From the NCBI GenBank assembly GCA_022376465.1, contig JACDTU010000010.1, forward strand, positions 434,001 to 498,000: a stretch of DNA of 64,000 nt. The letters run 5' to 3'. The stretch comes from Cubamyces lactineus. Lineage: Eukaryota; Basidiomycota; Agaricomycetes; Polyporales; Polyporaceae. Position 1 is the first letter of the stretch. The number at the start of each line of letters is the position of its first letter. Positions 1 to 11,185 of this stretch are shown piece by piece. The notes under the pieces are model-generated. The model did no database searches. It had not been told where the DNA came from and saw nothing but the letters and a program-made list of their open reading frames with translations. The position numbers were made by a program, and so were the translations under genes.

Positions 1-1601
1 CTCTGCCACCGCTATAGAATTTGACCTCGCGCACGTCTTTTCGGGCGGACGGGTGGTATACACGTCCGACCAGCACTTTGGCGTGGGCTCGAACCTCATC
101 CTGCCTGGTCGAGGTACGTCAAATCCTCCGGGATCCTCGCACATGCGTCATCCCGCTTTTCAGGCAAAGACATGGGCGACGGTTGGGAGACGAAACGTAG
201 CCGACAGCCCGGCCACAAAGATTGGGCGATCATCAAGCTGTGAGTCGCGCATTCCATCCGTCAAAAACCATACCTAATGCCGCGTGCTTACAACATCCCA
301 TTTCAGCGGAGACGCCGGGTATCTCTCGCAGGCCGAGATCGACACCGCGCACTTCATGGGCAACTTCCCAGAGTCCTGCGAGATGCACGCGCTGCACACC
401 AGCGATCTCGTCCCGAGCGACGTCCCCGAGGACCGCTGGACGCTAATCCTGCCGCGCACGAAGCTCGGCCCGCATCGCAGGCACTTTTTCCAGCTCGAGA
501 ACGTAGCGCACGCAGCGTACACGCATGTCAAGATCACAATATACCCGGATGGCGGTATCAAGCGCGTCCGCGTCCTCGGACGACGCGCAGCCTCCATCAG
601 CGCTGCGAACGGCGACGCACAGGCTGCGCACCCGATAGACGCAATCGAGGCTGATGTCGGGAGCGGTGCAACCTCTGCACACCATCATCCCGACGGCACC
701 CCATATGCATTCAGTGCTTCTTCTCCTTCTGCGAGTGCTTCTCTGGACTCCGCCAGTGTACGCGGCGCTGTGATCCCGGCCGTGCCGCTCACGCCGGAGG
801 CGTTCGCCCCTTTCGGCAAGGTCGTGCAGGCGTACGCGGATCCCAACGGCGTCCCAAACCCCCGCACGACGCGCGTGACGGGTGCAAACCAGGGCACGGC
901 GACGAAGTTCCACAAGCTCGCGCTGCTAGAATCTTCCTACCCGGCCGGGTCGGGCGCTAGCGCAGGTTTGTCCGTGTATAGGTGCAAGGCCATTGATGTC
1001 CTGCCAGGCGGAGAGTGGGAGGTGAAGCTCCTGGAACGTCATCCGTGCACTAACCAAGCGTTCATTCCCATGGGCGGCGGCCGCGGTCTGGGGGAGTCCG
1101 AAAGTGCAGATGTGGATAACGGGCTCGCAGACCCGGGGCGTGCATATCTCGTTATCGTTGCGCAAAACGGCGCGGACGACAAACCCGACCTGGGCACGAT
1201 GCGGGCATTTGTCGCCTCCGGCGGCCAGGGGATCGTGTATGATACTGGGATCTGGCGTGAGTGTCATCGTCCTTCGTGCTGCGACGCTGGGCGTTTCGCA
1301 CCGCCCAGAGCAGATACTGACACGCTGGTCTGTTGCTGTTGCTGATCCGCCGCGTTCCACAGATCACCCGATGGCGGCCTTGTACAAGGTGAGGCGTGTT
1401 TCCGTCATTTACGGCCTGCGCGATCCGCATCACTCACGACGGCGTGCGTGCGTGCTTGTCGACGCGTGCATGTATCACCTCCCGCAGACGATGGACTTCA
1501 CCTGTGTGGAGACCCAGATCGGCAACGGCGACAAGCTGGACTGCGAGGTGGTTGATCTGGATGGGGCGGAGGGTTACTGCAGAGTCAAGGTGCCGGCTTG
1601 A
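1..1601 (+). CDS. DAL2/DAL3: Fused allantoicase / ureidoglycolate lyase (5' end outside window)
   Basis: Exons 1-113, 164-239, 307-1256, 1363-1388 and 1488-1601 join in frame with GT-AG introns and end at TGA 1599-1601. The first part reads as the second allantoicase (Alc) repeat: VVYTSDQHFGVGSN, EIDTAHFMGN, then YTHVKITIYPDGGIKRVRV. Without a stop, the same long exon continues through an Ala/Ser-rich linker of roughly 60 residues into a ureidoglycolate lyase domain (LTPEAFAPFGKVVQA, then WHHPMAALYK and the C-terminal DFTCVETQ). Allantoicase hydrolyses allantoate to ureidoglycolate and urea; the lyase splits ureidoglycolate to glyoxylate and urea. One polypeptide would therefore carry two consecutive steps of purine-nitrogen use. 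The first Alc repeat and the start codon lie upstream of the window. Domain calls are from motif memory and the fusion is read directly from exon 307-1256. Confidence 0.88.
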
Positions 1602-2536
1602 AGGCAAGGTGGGTCGTCTAGGGCTGGGGCCTCCTAACGTTGACCATAGATATGGGCGACATCGACATCTCACGACTTGGCACATCATGTAGGCCGCTGC
1701 GTATCAGTCAGTTACCCATCGATTTGAGACCGCGGCGAGAAGGCCTTGCCCCGCGGCGTCGCACGTAGACCCGACGCGCAGGGTATGTGCGGGTGTGTCT
1801 GGCCAGCGCGTCGTCCGACATCCCGAGCCCGCTCGGACTGAACGACTCCAGCATACGCGTTTGAGGTGCAGGCTACGGGCCGAGGTGGTGCGTTGGAGGA
1901 GGCTGAGGCCCGCGCCAAGTTGAATGCGAGGGACACAGCTTTCACTTGGCCCCTGCTCACTGCGGTGATCGACAGATGCTCCCTGGTGCGCAGTGTCCGA
2001 CAAAATCAATGACCCCCGCTTCCTGATCGTGCGTCTCCTGGTGGCGCCTATTTCTGCTCGCAGTCTCTGGGGGCCCGTCCCTGCGGATGCTCATGTAAGC
2101 CCATGGCCAGCTGCGAGCAAGATCTCTCCGGAAACCCGCCTTGGCACATCTGCAGCCATCCTCGGCAGCCGTTAGTGTTCCATGGTACTTACGGGGATGG
2201 GTGGAACGCCGACGGCCAGCCTTATGGCGCGGCACGAGCCTGCGAAAGCCAGTTTGCGTCAGAAGGAATGCCTATGAGCATACAAGGGAGCACGCACGTG
2301 GCTGCGAAAAATGCGATCTCCGATATGCAGAATGGGTGATCGCCCATATATGGTAGTGTGGTCTAGCAAATTGCATCCCCGGCTGCCCGAGAGCTTGAGC
2401 TTAATTCTCAAGCGGGTAAAGTCCTCTGAGCAAAGCACAATTCAGGCCCTGATCACAGCCAGCTGCACACACCCGGGCTTGTGGCGATACTGGCAGTGAC
2501 TGTACGAGTCTATACCTCTTCTAGGCCTCCGACGCC
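1602..2536. other. Intergenic, no gene seen
   Basis: About 0.9 kb between the allantoicase fusion and MRI1. Only short overlapping open frames without recognisable domains or splice-compatible partners are present. A small perfect inverted repeat (7-bp arms, 7-nt loop) lies at 2393-2413. The right part presumably holds the MRI1 promoter. Confidence 0.6.
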
Positions 2537-4104
2537 ATGCCCGCTCTCACATCGATTCGGACCTCCGAGGGCAAGCTCGAGATCGTGAACCAGCTGCTCC
2601 TCCCACACACCGTCGAGTTCATCGAGGTCAGCAGCATTGCCGACGCCTACGATGCCATCAAGTCTATGAAAGTGAGCCAGACCATCTCGTTCACATCCTG
2701 AACACACTCCTGAGCTTCATGCTTTCCACAGATCCGTGGGGCTCCTGCAATCGCATCTCTTGCAGCACTCGCCGTGGCAGACTATCTCATGCAGAACCTG
2801 CAGCGCACATCGGGCCCAGAGTGGCTTGGGAGCGTTGATGCGCTCAAGGAGCACGTTAATGTGATCCTTTCATACCTCTTCACCGCCCGCCCGACCGCGG
2901 TCAACCTGGGGGCAGCCACCCGCCGGCTTTCCAAGAAGCTCCAACAGTCCATCGATGCCGGCAAGGATCCTCGGGCGATCGCACAGGACCTCATCGCAGA
3001 GGCCAGGGAGATCGACGCCGAGGACGTCGGGAGGAACAAGGAGATGTCCAAGCGCGGCGGCGAGTGGCTCGTCGAGCGCGTCAAGAGCCAGGGCGGCACT
3101 GGCGAGGGCCTGAATGTGATGACCGTCTGCAACACCGGCTCCCTCGCGACTTCGGTAGGTTCACGGATGTATTGGGAATATGCCACAGATGACAGTAGAA
3201 TGCTGATGAGAGGGTCTTGTGCTAGGGATACGGGACTGCGCTAGGATTGATAACGTACCTGCATGAGACCGGGAAGCTGCAGCGCGCGTTCTATACGCAG
3301 TCGACCCCATACCATCAGGGTTCTAGGTTTGTTACTAAATGAACCTATACCGAACAGGACCGAACCATCTCACAATTTATCTTGCGCGTCCGTCCAGATT
3401 GACCGCATTCGAGCTGCAATCGCTCAACATCCCCTCCACAATGCTGTGCGACAGCATGGTGGGCTCTCTATTCCAGCACCACAACATCCACGCCGTCGGT
3501 GAGCACCCAATGCAGTCTGCGTCTGCGGAGTAGGGACAGATTTACTCACTCCGTGACAGCCGTGGGTGCTGATCGTATCGCGCGGAACGGCGACACCGCA
3601 AACAAGGTATGCTATGCCGCCCGTTTAGGCTCCCGGGCGCGTGCGTGTAAGCTATGCCGAGCTCACGCGCTGGACGCACTTGGTTAGATTGGCACGTACA
3701 ACGCCGCGGTGCTTGCGGCGCGCCACAACATCCCGTTCATCGTCGTCGCACCAGTGAGCACAGTTGATCTGGACGTCGCGGACGGCAGCGGGTGAGTCGG
3801 CTTAGATACTACTGCACCCAAGGCCTACGGCGCACTCACTCCGCTGTACTGCAGTATTCCCATTGAGCACCGTCCGGCCATCGAAGCGTGTCTCGTACGG
3901 GGCGCGCTCTACCCGACGACGCTCGACGAGAACGGTCTGAAGCAGCAGGCGACCGTCATGGTCACGCCCGAGGGGCTCGACGGGGTGTACAACCCCAGCT
4001 TCGACGTCACGCCCGCGAGCTTGATCACGGCCATTGTGACTGAGAAAGGCGTCGCGGTAAAGAAGGAGGGCGAGGACGTGTTCGACTTGACGCCGATTGT
4101 CTAG
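2537..4104 (+). CDS. MRI1: Methylthioribose-1-phosphate isomerase
   Basis: Seven exons (2537-2671, 2732-3154, 3226-3326, 3398-3498, 3560-3606, 3688-3791, 3855-4104) give about 386 residues with all phases closing. The enzyme converts 5-methylthioribose-1-phosphate to methylthioribulose-1-phosphate in the cytosolic methionine salvage pathway and belongs to the eIF2B alpha/beta/delta-like fold family. Recognisable blocks are [18 protein letters not shown], the catalytic-cysteine segment [18 protein letters not shown] (Cys about 178), [15 protein letters not shown], and [20 protein letters not shown] with the catalytic Asp (about 258). The start [20 protein letters not shown] matches the usual N-terminus. 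Length is normal and no defects are seen. Confidence 0.96.
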
Positions 4105-4962
4105 TCTAAATGTAGAGCGCACGCTGTCCGCAGCTCGTGTAGAGTGCCGGCCCGCGTCGGCAAAGGGTAGAACGGTGTAGGATATATAGCTCGGGTCCTT
4201 TGGGTCGTGTTCTTGTAGCATCGCTATCGCACAGTGTCATTCTATCGCCAGAGACCACCCTCTTTCCTCCTCTACATACTGATCAAGATGATGTCAGGAA
4301 GTATCACCTCTTCGCTCGGACTTCGGTTGCGGGTTCCCTTGCCGCATCGGGCGGCGTCGGCGCCTGAAACGACGCAGTGAGTTTGTGTGGTTGCCTTGGC
4401 GCTGATGACCTCTTCCCGTCCAACACTCCTGGGTACTGATGTGGCTGATCATGAAATACTCTGCATGCCACAGCTACAGCGCAATCTCCCATCGAGTACA
4501 GCACTAAGATGATCTCGAAAGTCGAGAGCAGGTCGTTCAGTGGCTCGAGCGGCATGTCAGACGGCTTGCGATTTGAATTGGCGCGGCGCACCGGGAACAA
4601 CATCAATCACATCTCTATCACTTCAACAGGCTGAGCTTGGGCGTATTGAACGCGGCATGGAACGCCGGTCTGTGACTTCTGGTCGATGCGGATGTGCTTG
4701 GAGACTGGCCGAGGCGAAGTTTGGATCAGCCGGAGTTGTGCAGGACGGAGCGCGATTGGCCACAAGACGGGGTGGCTTGGATGATGGGGGCGCGTGGACG
4801 AGGGTGATCGAGTGAGGAGCTGGGAGACTCGGTTGCCGCTTACGCGCCTTTAGCGCGTCGCTTCCCTCTTATGCGTCCAACTGGCCTCTGCGCCCGCCAC
4901 CTGCTCCTTGCTCTCTGCCCTCACCATCCTTTCCCCGCCACGTCCTACTCGAGCTTCCGCCA
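4105..4962. other. Intergenic, no gene seen
   Basis: About 0.86 kb between MRI1 and the GH23 gene. Short open frames at 4304-4606 (minus) and 4540-4815 (plus) overlap each other, lack domains and have no convincing splice partners. Pyrimidine-rich sequence at 4861-4962 directly precedes the next ATG and fits a fungal 5' leader. Confidence 0.55.
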
Positions 4963-6329
4963 ATGAAGCTGTCCGCTCCTTTCGTTCTCATCCTCGCCGC
5001 ACTCGGCGTCGCAGAGGCTGCTACCCACGTCAACCACGCCAGGGCCGCCCGCCATCACGCCCTCTCCCGTAACGACCCCGTAGGCAAGCGCGCCGACAAG
5101 AGCGGCCGCTGCAAACCCCGCCCCTCGAGCACGGTAAGGCCCTAGATTTCCACTGGATTCTCGCGCAGTGCGTGCGATGCTCAAGTCGGTTTGACTAGCT
5201 CGTTTCCTCTTCGACGCACCACTCTTCGACGCACTCTTCCACTCATGCTGCCCAGACTACTCCTGCTGCGCTTAACAACAAGGACAACGACAAGGGCTCT
5301 AGCTCCAGCTCCAGTTCTAGCTCCAGCAGCAGTGGTAGCAACAAGGGTTCGGGCAAGGTGCTTGGAACTGCTAGCAGCCTGATCCGCTTCTCGTCTAACT
5401 CCGCGTGCGGTGGTCCCAACGCAAGCAGTAAGTTGCGCATCTAGAGAGTTCATGACTGTTGTTAAGCCTTATTTGCAGAGGACATCACCGCTACGCGTGG
5501 TCCTAACGGTGACATCAGCTGGTTGAACTGTGGTGTGACCAGCGGCGGTTGGAACCCGCCTTACGTTCAGGTTTCTGACATTGTTGCGGTCGACCTGTAC
5601 GACGCTCTCAAGGACCCCAACACCCCCTTCAAGGCCTGCTCGCCGTACATCGATACCTTTGTCAAGTATGCCAACCAGCACAACAGTAAGTCGTATACGG
5701 CAATCTTTCTATGTTGTGTAGCAGCATCTGAGCTATGATTAGTCCCTCCTATCCTCATCGCGTCTATCGCTATGCAAGAGAGTTCTTGCGACCCGAACAC
5801 TGTCGGTGGAGCGGGCGAACAGGGTCTCATGCAAATCACCAAGGACAAGTGTGGCGGGGCTCCTGGTGGTAACTGCAAGGACGTCGTAAGTAGCAACTCC
5901 TTATGCGATATTGGGCATTTCCCTAACTCTACATTCGACAGGACTATAACATCAAGACTGGTACCGCGTTCTTTGCTCAGACGCTTCAGGACAACGGCGG
6001 CAGCTTGCTGCTCACGATTGGTCAGTACAACGGATGGCCGAAGGGCATGACCTACGTGAGTAGCCTTCTTGTACCTGCTTGGCTTGAATCTAACCTCCTT
6101 GGATCAAGGACTCCGCCACGGCCGCTGCGCACGGCGACTGCTGCCCTTGCCAGAACAACCTCGACTAGTAAGCAGTCTTGTTCGTCTCTGCGCGTGAGAT
6201 CCATTGAAGCTGACTTGGCACAACAGCTTGATGCAAACGCTCAACGGCTGGGTGCTGAACGTGGACCCCTACACGAGCAACCCGCGCATTGGCCAGTACT
6301 TCAACCTGGACGTCTGCCACCGTGGCTGA
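4963..6329 (+). CDS. Secreted GH23 lysozyme-like / transglycosylase-fold protein
   Basis: Seven exons (4963-5133, 5199-5427, 5479-5685, 5743-5885, 5942-6055, 6109-6167, 6227-6329) encode about 341 residues. The N-terminus MKLSAPFVLILAALGVAEA is a clear signal peptide. It is followed by a His/Thr/Ser-rich low-complexity stalk with a run of about twelve serines coded near 5299-5332. The C-terminal half carries SLT/GH23 signatures: IASIAMQESSCDPNTVG (the Glu about 215 is the expected catalytic acid), GEQGLMQIT, and LLTIGQYNGWPKGMTY, plus several cysteines (HGDCCPCQNN) likely to form disulfides. The family cleaves the beta-1,4 MurNAc-GlcNAc bond of peptidoglycan, so an antibacterial or bacteria-feeding role is an inference. 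The substrate has not been shown from sequence. Confidence 0.85.
5287..5350 (+). repeat. Serine-codon low-complexity tract
   Basis: A degenerate run of AGC/TCC/TCT codons inside exon 2 of the GH23 gene encodes polyserine flanked by Lys/Gly/Asn. It looks like a flexible, probably O-glycosylated linker between signal peptide and catalytic domain. Confidence 0.7.
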
Positions 6330-6863
6330 GGAGCAGGACTTGTCGGCCGCGTGATGTCTATTTATTAGGTCGTGACTATAGTGCCTTTGGGCGTCGTATG
6401 GCATATACCCCCTCCCCACGGTGTGGTTGCTTTTTTCGCGCGCGAGTGAAGGTGTTATACGAATATAATGCCCGCTTGTGGCACGTTTTTACATTCCGAG
6501 CTGTCTGCGATGTCTGCACCGCTATTAGGAGGAACAGCTAGCTGCATGAACCTAACAGTGTCCGTGCAGGACGGATTTTGGTATCGCGACGCATGAATAC
6601 AGGATGCAGTGCAGCAGTGGTGGTCGCGCGAGCAGCAGGAGTGCCGGCGGCTACGGATAAAGAAGAGCACTCCGAACAAGTATCTCGTTCTTTCTAATCA
6701 AACTCTCGTCCATCCGCCTGCTCTTCGCCCACATCTCGGTCCTCGGGACCCAAACGCCATCGACCGGTCCAGCTCACTCTGGCACAACGATCCCCCCTCC
6801 CTGATCTCACGGCGACGCTCTCGGCCTCAGACACACTAGCACACTAGCCCGATCTTATCAGAC
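6330..6863. other. Intergenic: GH23 3' end and PP5 5' leader
   Basis: About 530 bp. There is no coding signal. CT-rich sequence from about 6690 to 6850 precedes the phosphatase ATG and fits a pyrimidine-rich fungal core promoter or leader. No TATA box was recognised. Confidence 0.5.
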
Positions 6864-9549
6864 ATGGCGAGTACGAGTACAAGCACCAGCCCCGGCACCA
6901 ACAGCGATTCCGCCTCATCGCACCCGTCCACGCCCGCCACATCGACACCGGCGAGCTCGCAGCCGCCCTCGCCGACGCTCTCGAAGCTGAGCCTGCAGGA
7001 CGTCTCGGAGGAGGCCAGGGCGGAGGCGGCGAAACTGAAGGCGGAGGCGAATAAGGCCTTCGTATGTACGTGCTCTTTCCTGCTATGTGGTCTACTTATA
7101 TCTGCCGTGCCCGGTGCGGGTGGTACGGCAGAGGCGGCTCGCTTGATTTGTCGCTCATGTTGCGTTGTGTTGGTTTGTAGCGCATGAGTTCAACCGGGCG
7201 GCGGACTTGTACTCGCAGGCGATTGAGAAGAACCCGTTGGATGCTACACTATGGTGCAATCGGGCGTACACGCGCATTAAGCTAGAGGAGCATGGATACG
7301 GTCTTGCAGATGCTAGTGAGTCCTATAACGCATTCTTTCTAGGGGCGTGCACTCAAGGACGCGTCTTCCAGCGACTGCCATTGAATTGGATCCCAAATAC
7401 GCGAAGGCGTACTATCGGTACGATCCCATACATCTCATCTACGCTCTTTGGGCACATTCCTGACATCCTGCAAGGCGAGCAACATGTTACCTCCAAACGT
7501 TGAAGTACAAGCAGGCCATCGCCGACTTTAAGAAGCTCTTGACCCTCGAGCCGCAGAACCAGCTCGTGCGCATGCAGCTGGACAGCACACAAAAGATCCT
7601 GCGAAAGGTGGAATTTGAGAAGGTGCGTTCTCGCCACTGAATTGAGAGGTGTATTGTTTGATGTGCATGACGTCTTGACTCCATGTCGGATGTTGTTAGG
7701 CTATTGAGATGGAAGAAGAGAAGAGCCCGGTCGAGCGCTGTTTTGAGATCATCGCCGAAGGTAAGTCCGGAGCGTTCAAGGTCAGTCGGCCCAATACACG
7801 TCTTATGCTCATGTGGCGCGGCCTTGTCTGTCTCGGCGTGAAGGCGGCTGCGAAGTCGACAAGACGTACGCGGGTCCGGTACTTCCCCAGAACGAGGACG
7901 GGAAGTACAAGATCACTGCTGAGTTTGTGAGGGACATGATCCAGTGGTTCAAGGATGGCAAGACCATCCCAAGAAGGTAGGGTATTACAACCGGCTTCAT
8001 TTGGTGTGCGTCGATACCGATTGCGGCTGTGCAAGGTACGTTTGGGAGATCGTCCTCGGAGCGCATTCCCACTTCGTGCAAGAGGAGAGTCTGGTCAACG
8101 TCGACATCGAGGATGGAATGACCATCGACGTGATCGGCGACGTACATGGTATGTCTTCTATAGCTCTTGATCGAACTCTATATAGACCCTTCTGCTAGGC
8201 CAGTACTACGACTACCTACACCTATTGTCCCTCACCGGCGAACCGAACGAGAAGCATGCTCTGCTCATGAACGGCGACTTGGTCGACCGTGGCTCTTGGT
8301 CGATCGAGGTCATCATCACTGCGCTCGCGTTCAAGTGTACGTCCTCACTTGTCGATACAGTCAATAGCCGGCTGAGCATACGGTGCAGGGCTCTACCCGA
8401 AGCGCATGTACATCAACCGTGGCAATCACGAGTCAAAAGAGATGAACCGTACGTATGGGTTCGAGGGCGAGGCGAAGCACAAGTTCGGCGAGCAGACGTA
8501 CAAGGTCAGTTTTGATCATCCATCTACTAGTGCGCTCGTACCGGTTGGTGACATTGGCACTAGCTCTTCGCACACATCTTCACCGAGAGTAAGTGGACCG
8601 CTTACCCATTTTCTGAGTTGTGCAACCTCACCATATATCATTGCAGTGCCTCTGGCTACGCTCGTCTCTGCGACCAAGCCACCAGTAGGCTCTACGAAGA
8701 ATGTCATCTTGTCACCAGAAGGTCGCAAGCGCTACTTCGTCGTACACGGAGGGTTGTTCAGCAAAGACGGTGTCACACTTGACGACGTCCGCCAGATCAG
8801 GCGGATAGGCCAGCAACCAGGACAGGAAGGCCTCATGTGTAAGTCCTATCGTAGCACCATATCCTCCGCAATGTACTGATATATGGTCCTGTAGGCGAGG
8901 TGAGTGATTCGCAGGCGCGCGGGAAGCTATTGGCCGCTAACACTGCGGACTTTAGCTGCTGTGGACAGACCCCCAGGAACTCCCTGGCCGTGGGCCGAGC
9001 AAACGCGTACGTCCCTTTCCTGTAACACATCTCTTCGGGCGAATTGATCATCCGCCTTTAGGGTGTTGGCATCGCGTTTGGGCCTGATGTCACGAAGAGG
9101 TGGTGTGAAGCAAACGGGGTGACCGGTGTCATCCGCAGCCACGAAGTCCGCCAAGGTGAGTTTCAGCCGGCTCCCCGAAGCTTGCTCAACGCACTAAGGC
9201 GATGCCGACCTGCCTATCAATAGACGGCTATTCGATTGAACACAACGGCCTTTGCACGACCGTAAGTTCGCGCCTTCTCATATCCGGCACCTCCTGACCG
9301 CGCATATCCGTACCGCAGGTGTTCTCGGCGCCTAACTACGTCGATCAGGCAGGCAACAAGGGGGCCTTCGTGAGTATCCCACTACGCGCTCCAATGCAGT
9401 TGGCACAGCTGGACTCACCCGCTTCGCTCGCGTAGATTCGCATCGACGCTGCAGGCTCGCAGCAGTACACCCAGTTCGAGGCGCAACCACACCCGCCGAT
9501 GAAGCCCATGGCTTACGCGTCTGGCGGCCTGGCGAGTCTCCTTATGTAG
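6864..9549 (+). CDS. PPT1: Serine/threonine protein phosphatase 5 (TPR-PPP)
   Basis: Seventeen exons give about 553 residues: 6864-7065, 7181-7315, 7372-7417, 7475-7622, 7700-7760, 7844-7976, 8036-8148, 8199-8336, 8389-8504, 8564-8588, 8647-8838, 8895-8899, 8956-9006, 9062-9155, 9224-9261, 9319-9369, 9436-9549. A Ser/Thr/Pro-rich N-terminus leads into TPR repeats (residues about 55-165; FNRAADLYSQAIEKNP, AIELDPKYAKAYYRRA) and then the PPP catalytic domain with GDVHG (about 275), GDLVDRG (about 303), RGNHE (about 335) and HGG (about 405) metal and phosphate ligands. PP5 is an Hsp90-associated phosphatase whose TPR domain autoinhibits the enzyme. The conserved MCELLWTDPQ segment requires a 5-nt exon at 8895-8899. 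Animal PP5 usually reads GDTHG where this gene reads GDVHG. Confidence 0.95.
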
Positions 9550-11185
9550 GGCCCTCATGGACCGGATATAGCCGGCGCGGACGCCGCGTGCCCCGGCACT
9601 TCGTAAGACTATAGCTCCTGCTATCGATTCGTACCGGGGGGCTGACTTACACGCGCATGTGCGCCGCGGCTTCTCTCCTGCAAGCCACGGTGAACGTGGG
9701 TGCCAGCGGACTATCTAGGTGTAGCTTATTTACTATCGGCGGAGGTCGTAGCTCCCACCCACCCTTGTCAGTGTGCCTCGCGGTGTTGCCGCCGGGGCCC
9801 TGCCTGTTGTCGTTATTGGTGCGAGTTTGTAGCAGGATGACATTCCGGTGTGCGTGTGAGATGCAATGATGCAATGCTCTGATGCTTTCGTGCTTGTTTT
9901 GTGCTTTATCGCGCCCGGGGTCGTCGCGGCACATCCCCGACGGCGGCTTTCCAGCTATGCAATACACACCTCCTGCGAGGAAATCAGCAATTTTTAGCGG
10001 CGGCGTCAGCGACCCTGCTAGGATGAACGGGTCTGTGAGTGATCGTGGCGCTCCCAACAGACCGCAGACTCGGCGCAGAGTATGGCGTGAGCCCTCTGGT
10101 CTTGATGCCAAGGTCACGGTAAGAATTTCCGGCGCTGATGACTGCAAGGGTGAATCACGCCGTTTGCGACTCTGCACGGGCGGACAGGCAGAATCAGCTC
10201 CGACTCGTCTGAATAATCCGTGCCACATAATTCTCCGACGGAAGAGTTCGGTTTATTCAGCGCGTTATGCAGTACGTTACCCCCATTCAGTCCAGGTTGA
10301 TCTAGCTGCGTGCTTTGTCGGAACGCGAAGTTGGTCTCTGAGGCTTCGCCGTAGATACTACGGCATGGACACCTGTACGAAGGAATACTGGGGCATTGTA
10401 GTCTTGACCCTGCAACTCTGGAAAGGGATATATTTATTACATCGCGGCCTTCTGTGGTGGATAAAGTTCTGACGGTGACCGATCGGCGAGAAAACGGTGA
10501 CCGTCGGGTGGCGAGAGGAAGACCTCTCACTGAAGCAGTGTCCAGACTCGCGCGATGTCAAGGATCACGTCAACTGCGCACCGTGCTCTTTTATGGCATC
10601 CTGAAGAAAAATTGAATGTAAGACCTACTTATGACCAGTGAATATGTGGATTCAATGTGACACCGCGTCCGGATTCTTGGGGGTCGTAACAAACACATTG
10701 GACGCCTGGGCCCTAGGAAGTCGTGTACATTTAGTTGTAGCCAACTGTTGCTATCTGCCGCCTAAAAATGCTAGATTTACAAACCTCCGATTGAATACAG
10801 CCTTAGAGTCATCATGATGCCTCCGCCGAGCTCACAGTGGTTGACTTCGCCGTGTCCGTACTAATGTAGGATCTTCCCCTCAATTGCCTGCCACAGCTGT
10901 ATGTCACCAGTTCTAGCACCTTTAAACCACAAACCTGCAGTCGCATATTAACTTGTATCACTGCTATGACCTGCGATGCGTTGACGATCCTCGGGGTCCA
11001 CTGAAGCGGGTCGTGACTTAACGTACAGACCTGCCCAATCCAGACATGCACGGGTTTAGCGCCCAATAGCCTCTGGAGCGTCGGACACTGCGGCAGTGGC
11101 TTCGCATGAATCGCATCTGCATGACCCCGCATTGTACATCCTTTGTGCTCTTCCGGGACTCTCCTCGTACACACTAGCTTTCTTC
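9550..11185. other. Long intergenic stretch, no convincing gene
   Basis: About 1.6 kb between PP5 and SR140. Open frames of 193 and 196 codons exist on opposite strands (9647-10228 minus, 9882-10472 plus) and overlap each other. Neither shows a known domain, good codon pattern or splice partners. The stretch from about 10600 to 10800 is AT-richer than the surrounding coding DNA. No terminal repeats of a transposon were recognised by eye. Confidence 0.5.

Noticed and set aside
9647..10472. Overlapping frames of 193 (minus) and 196 (plus) codons
   Set aside because: They overlap on opposite strands, have no recognisable domains or splice partners, and no start context stands out. Reported only as an unexplained region.
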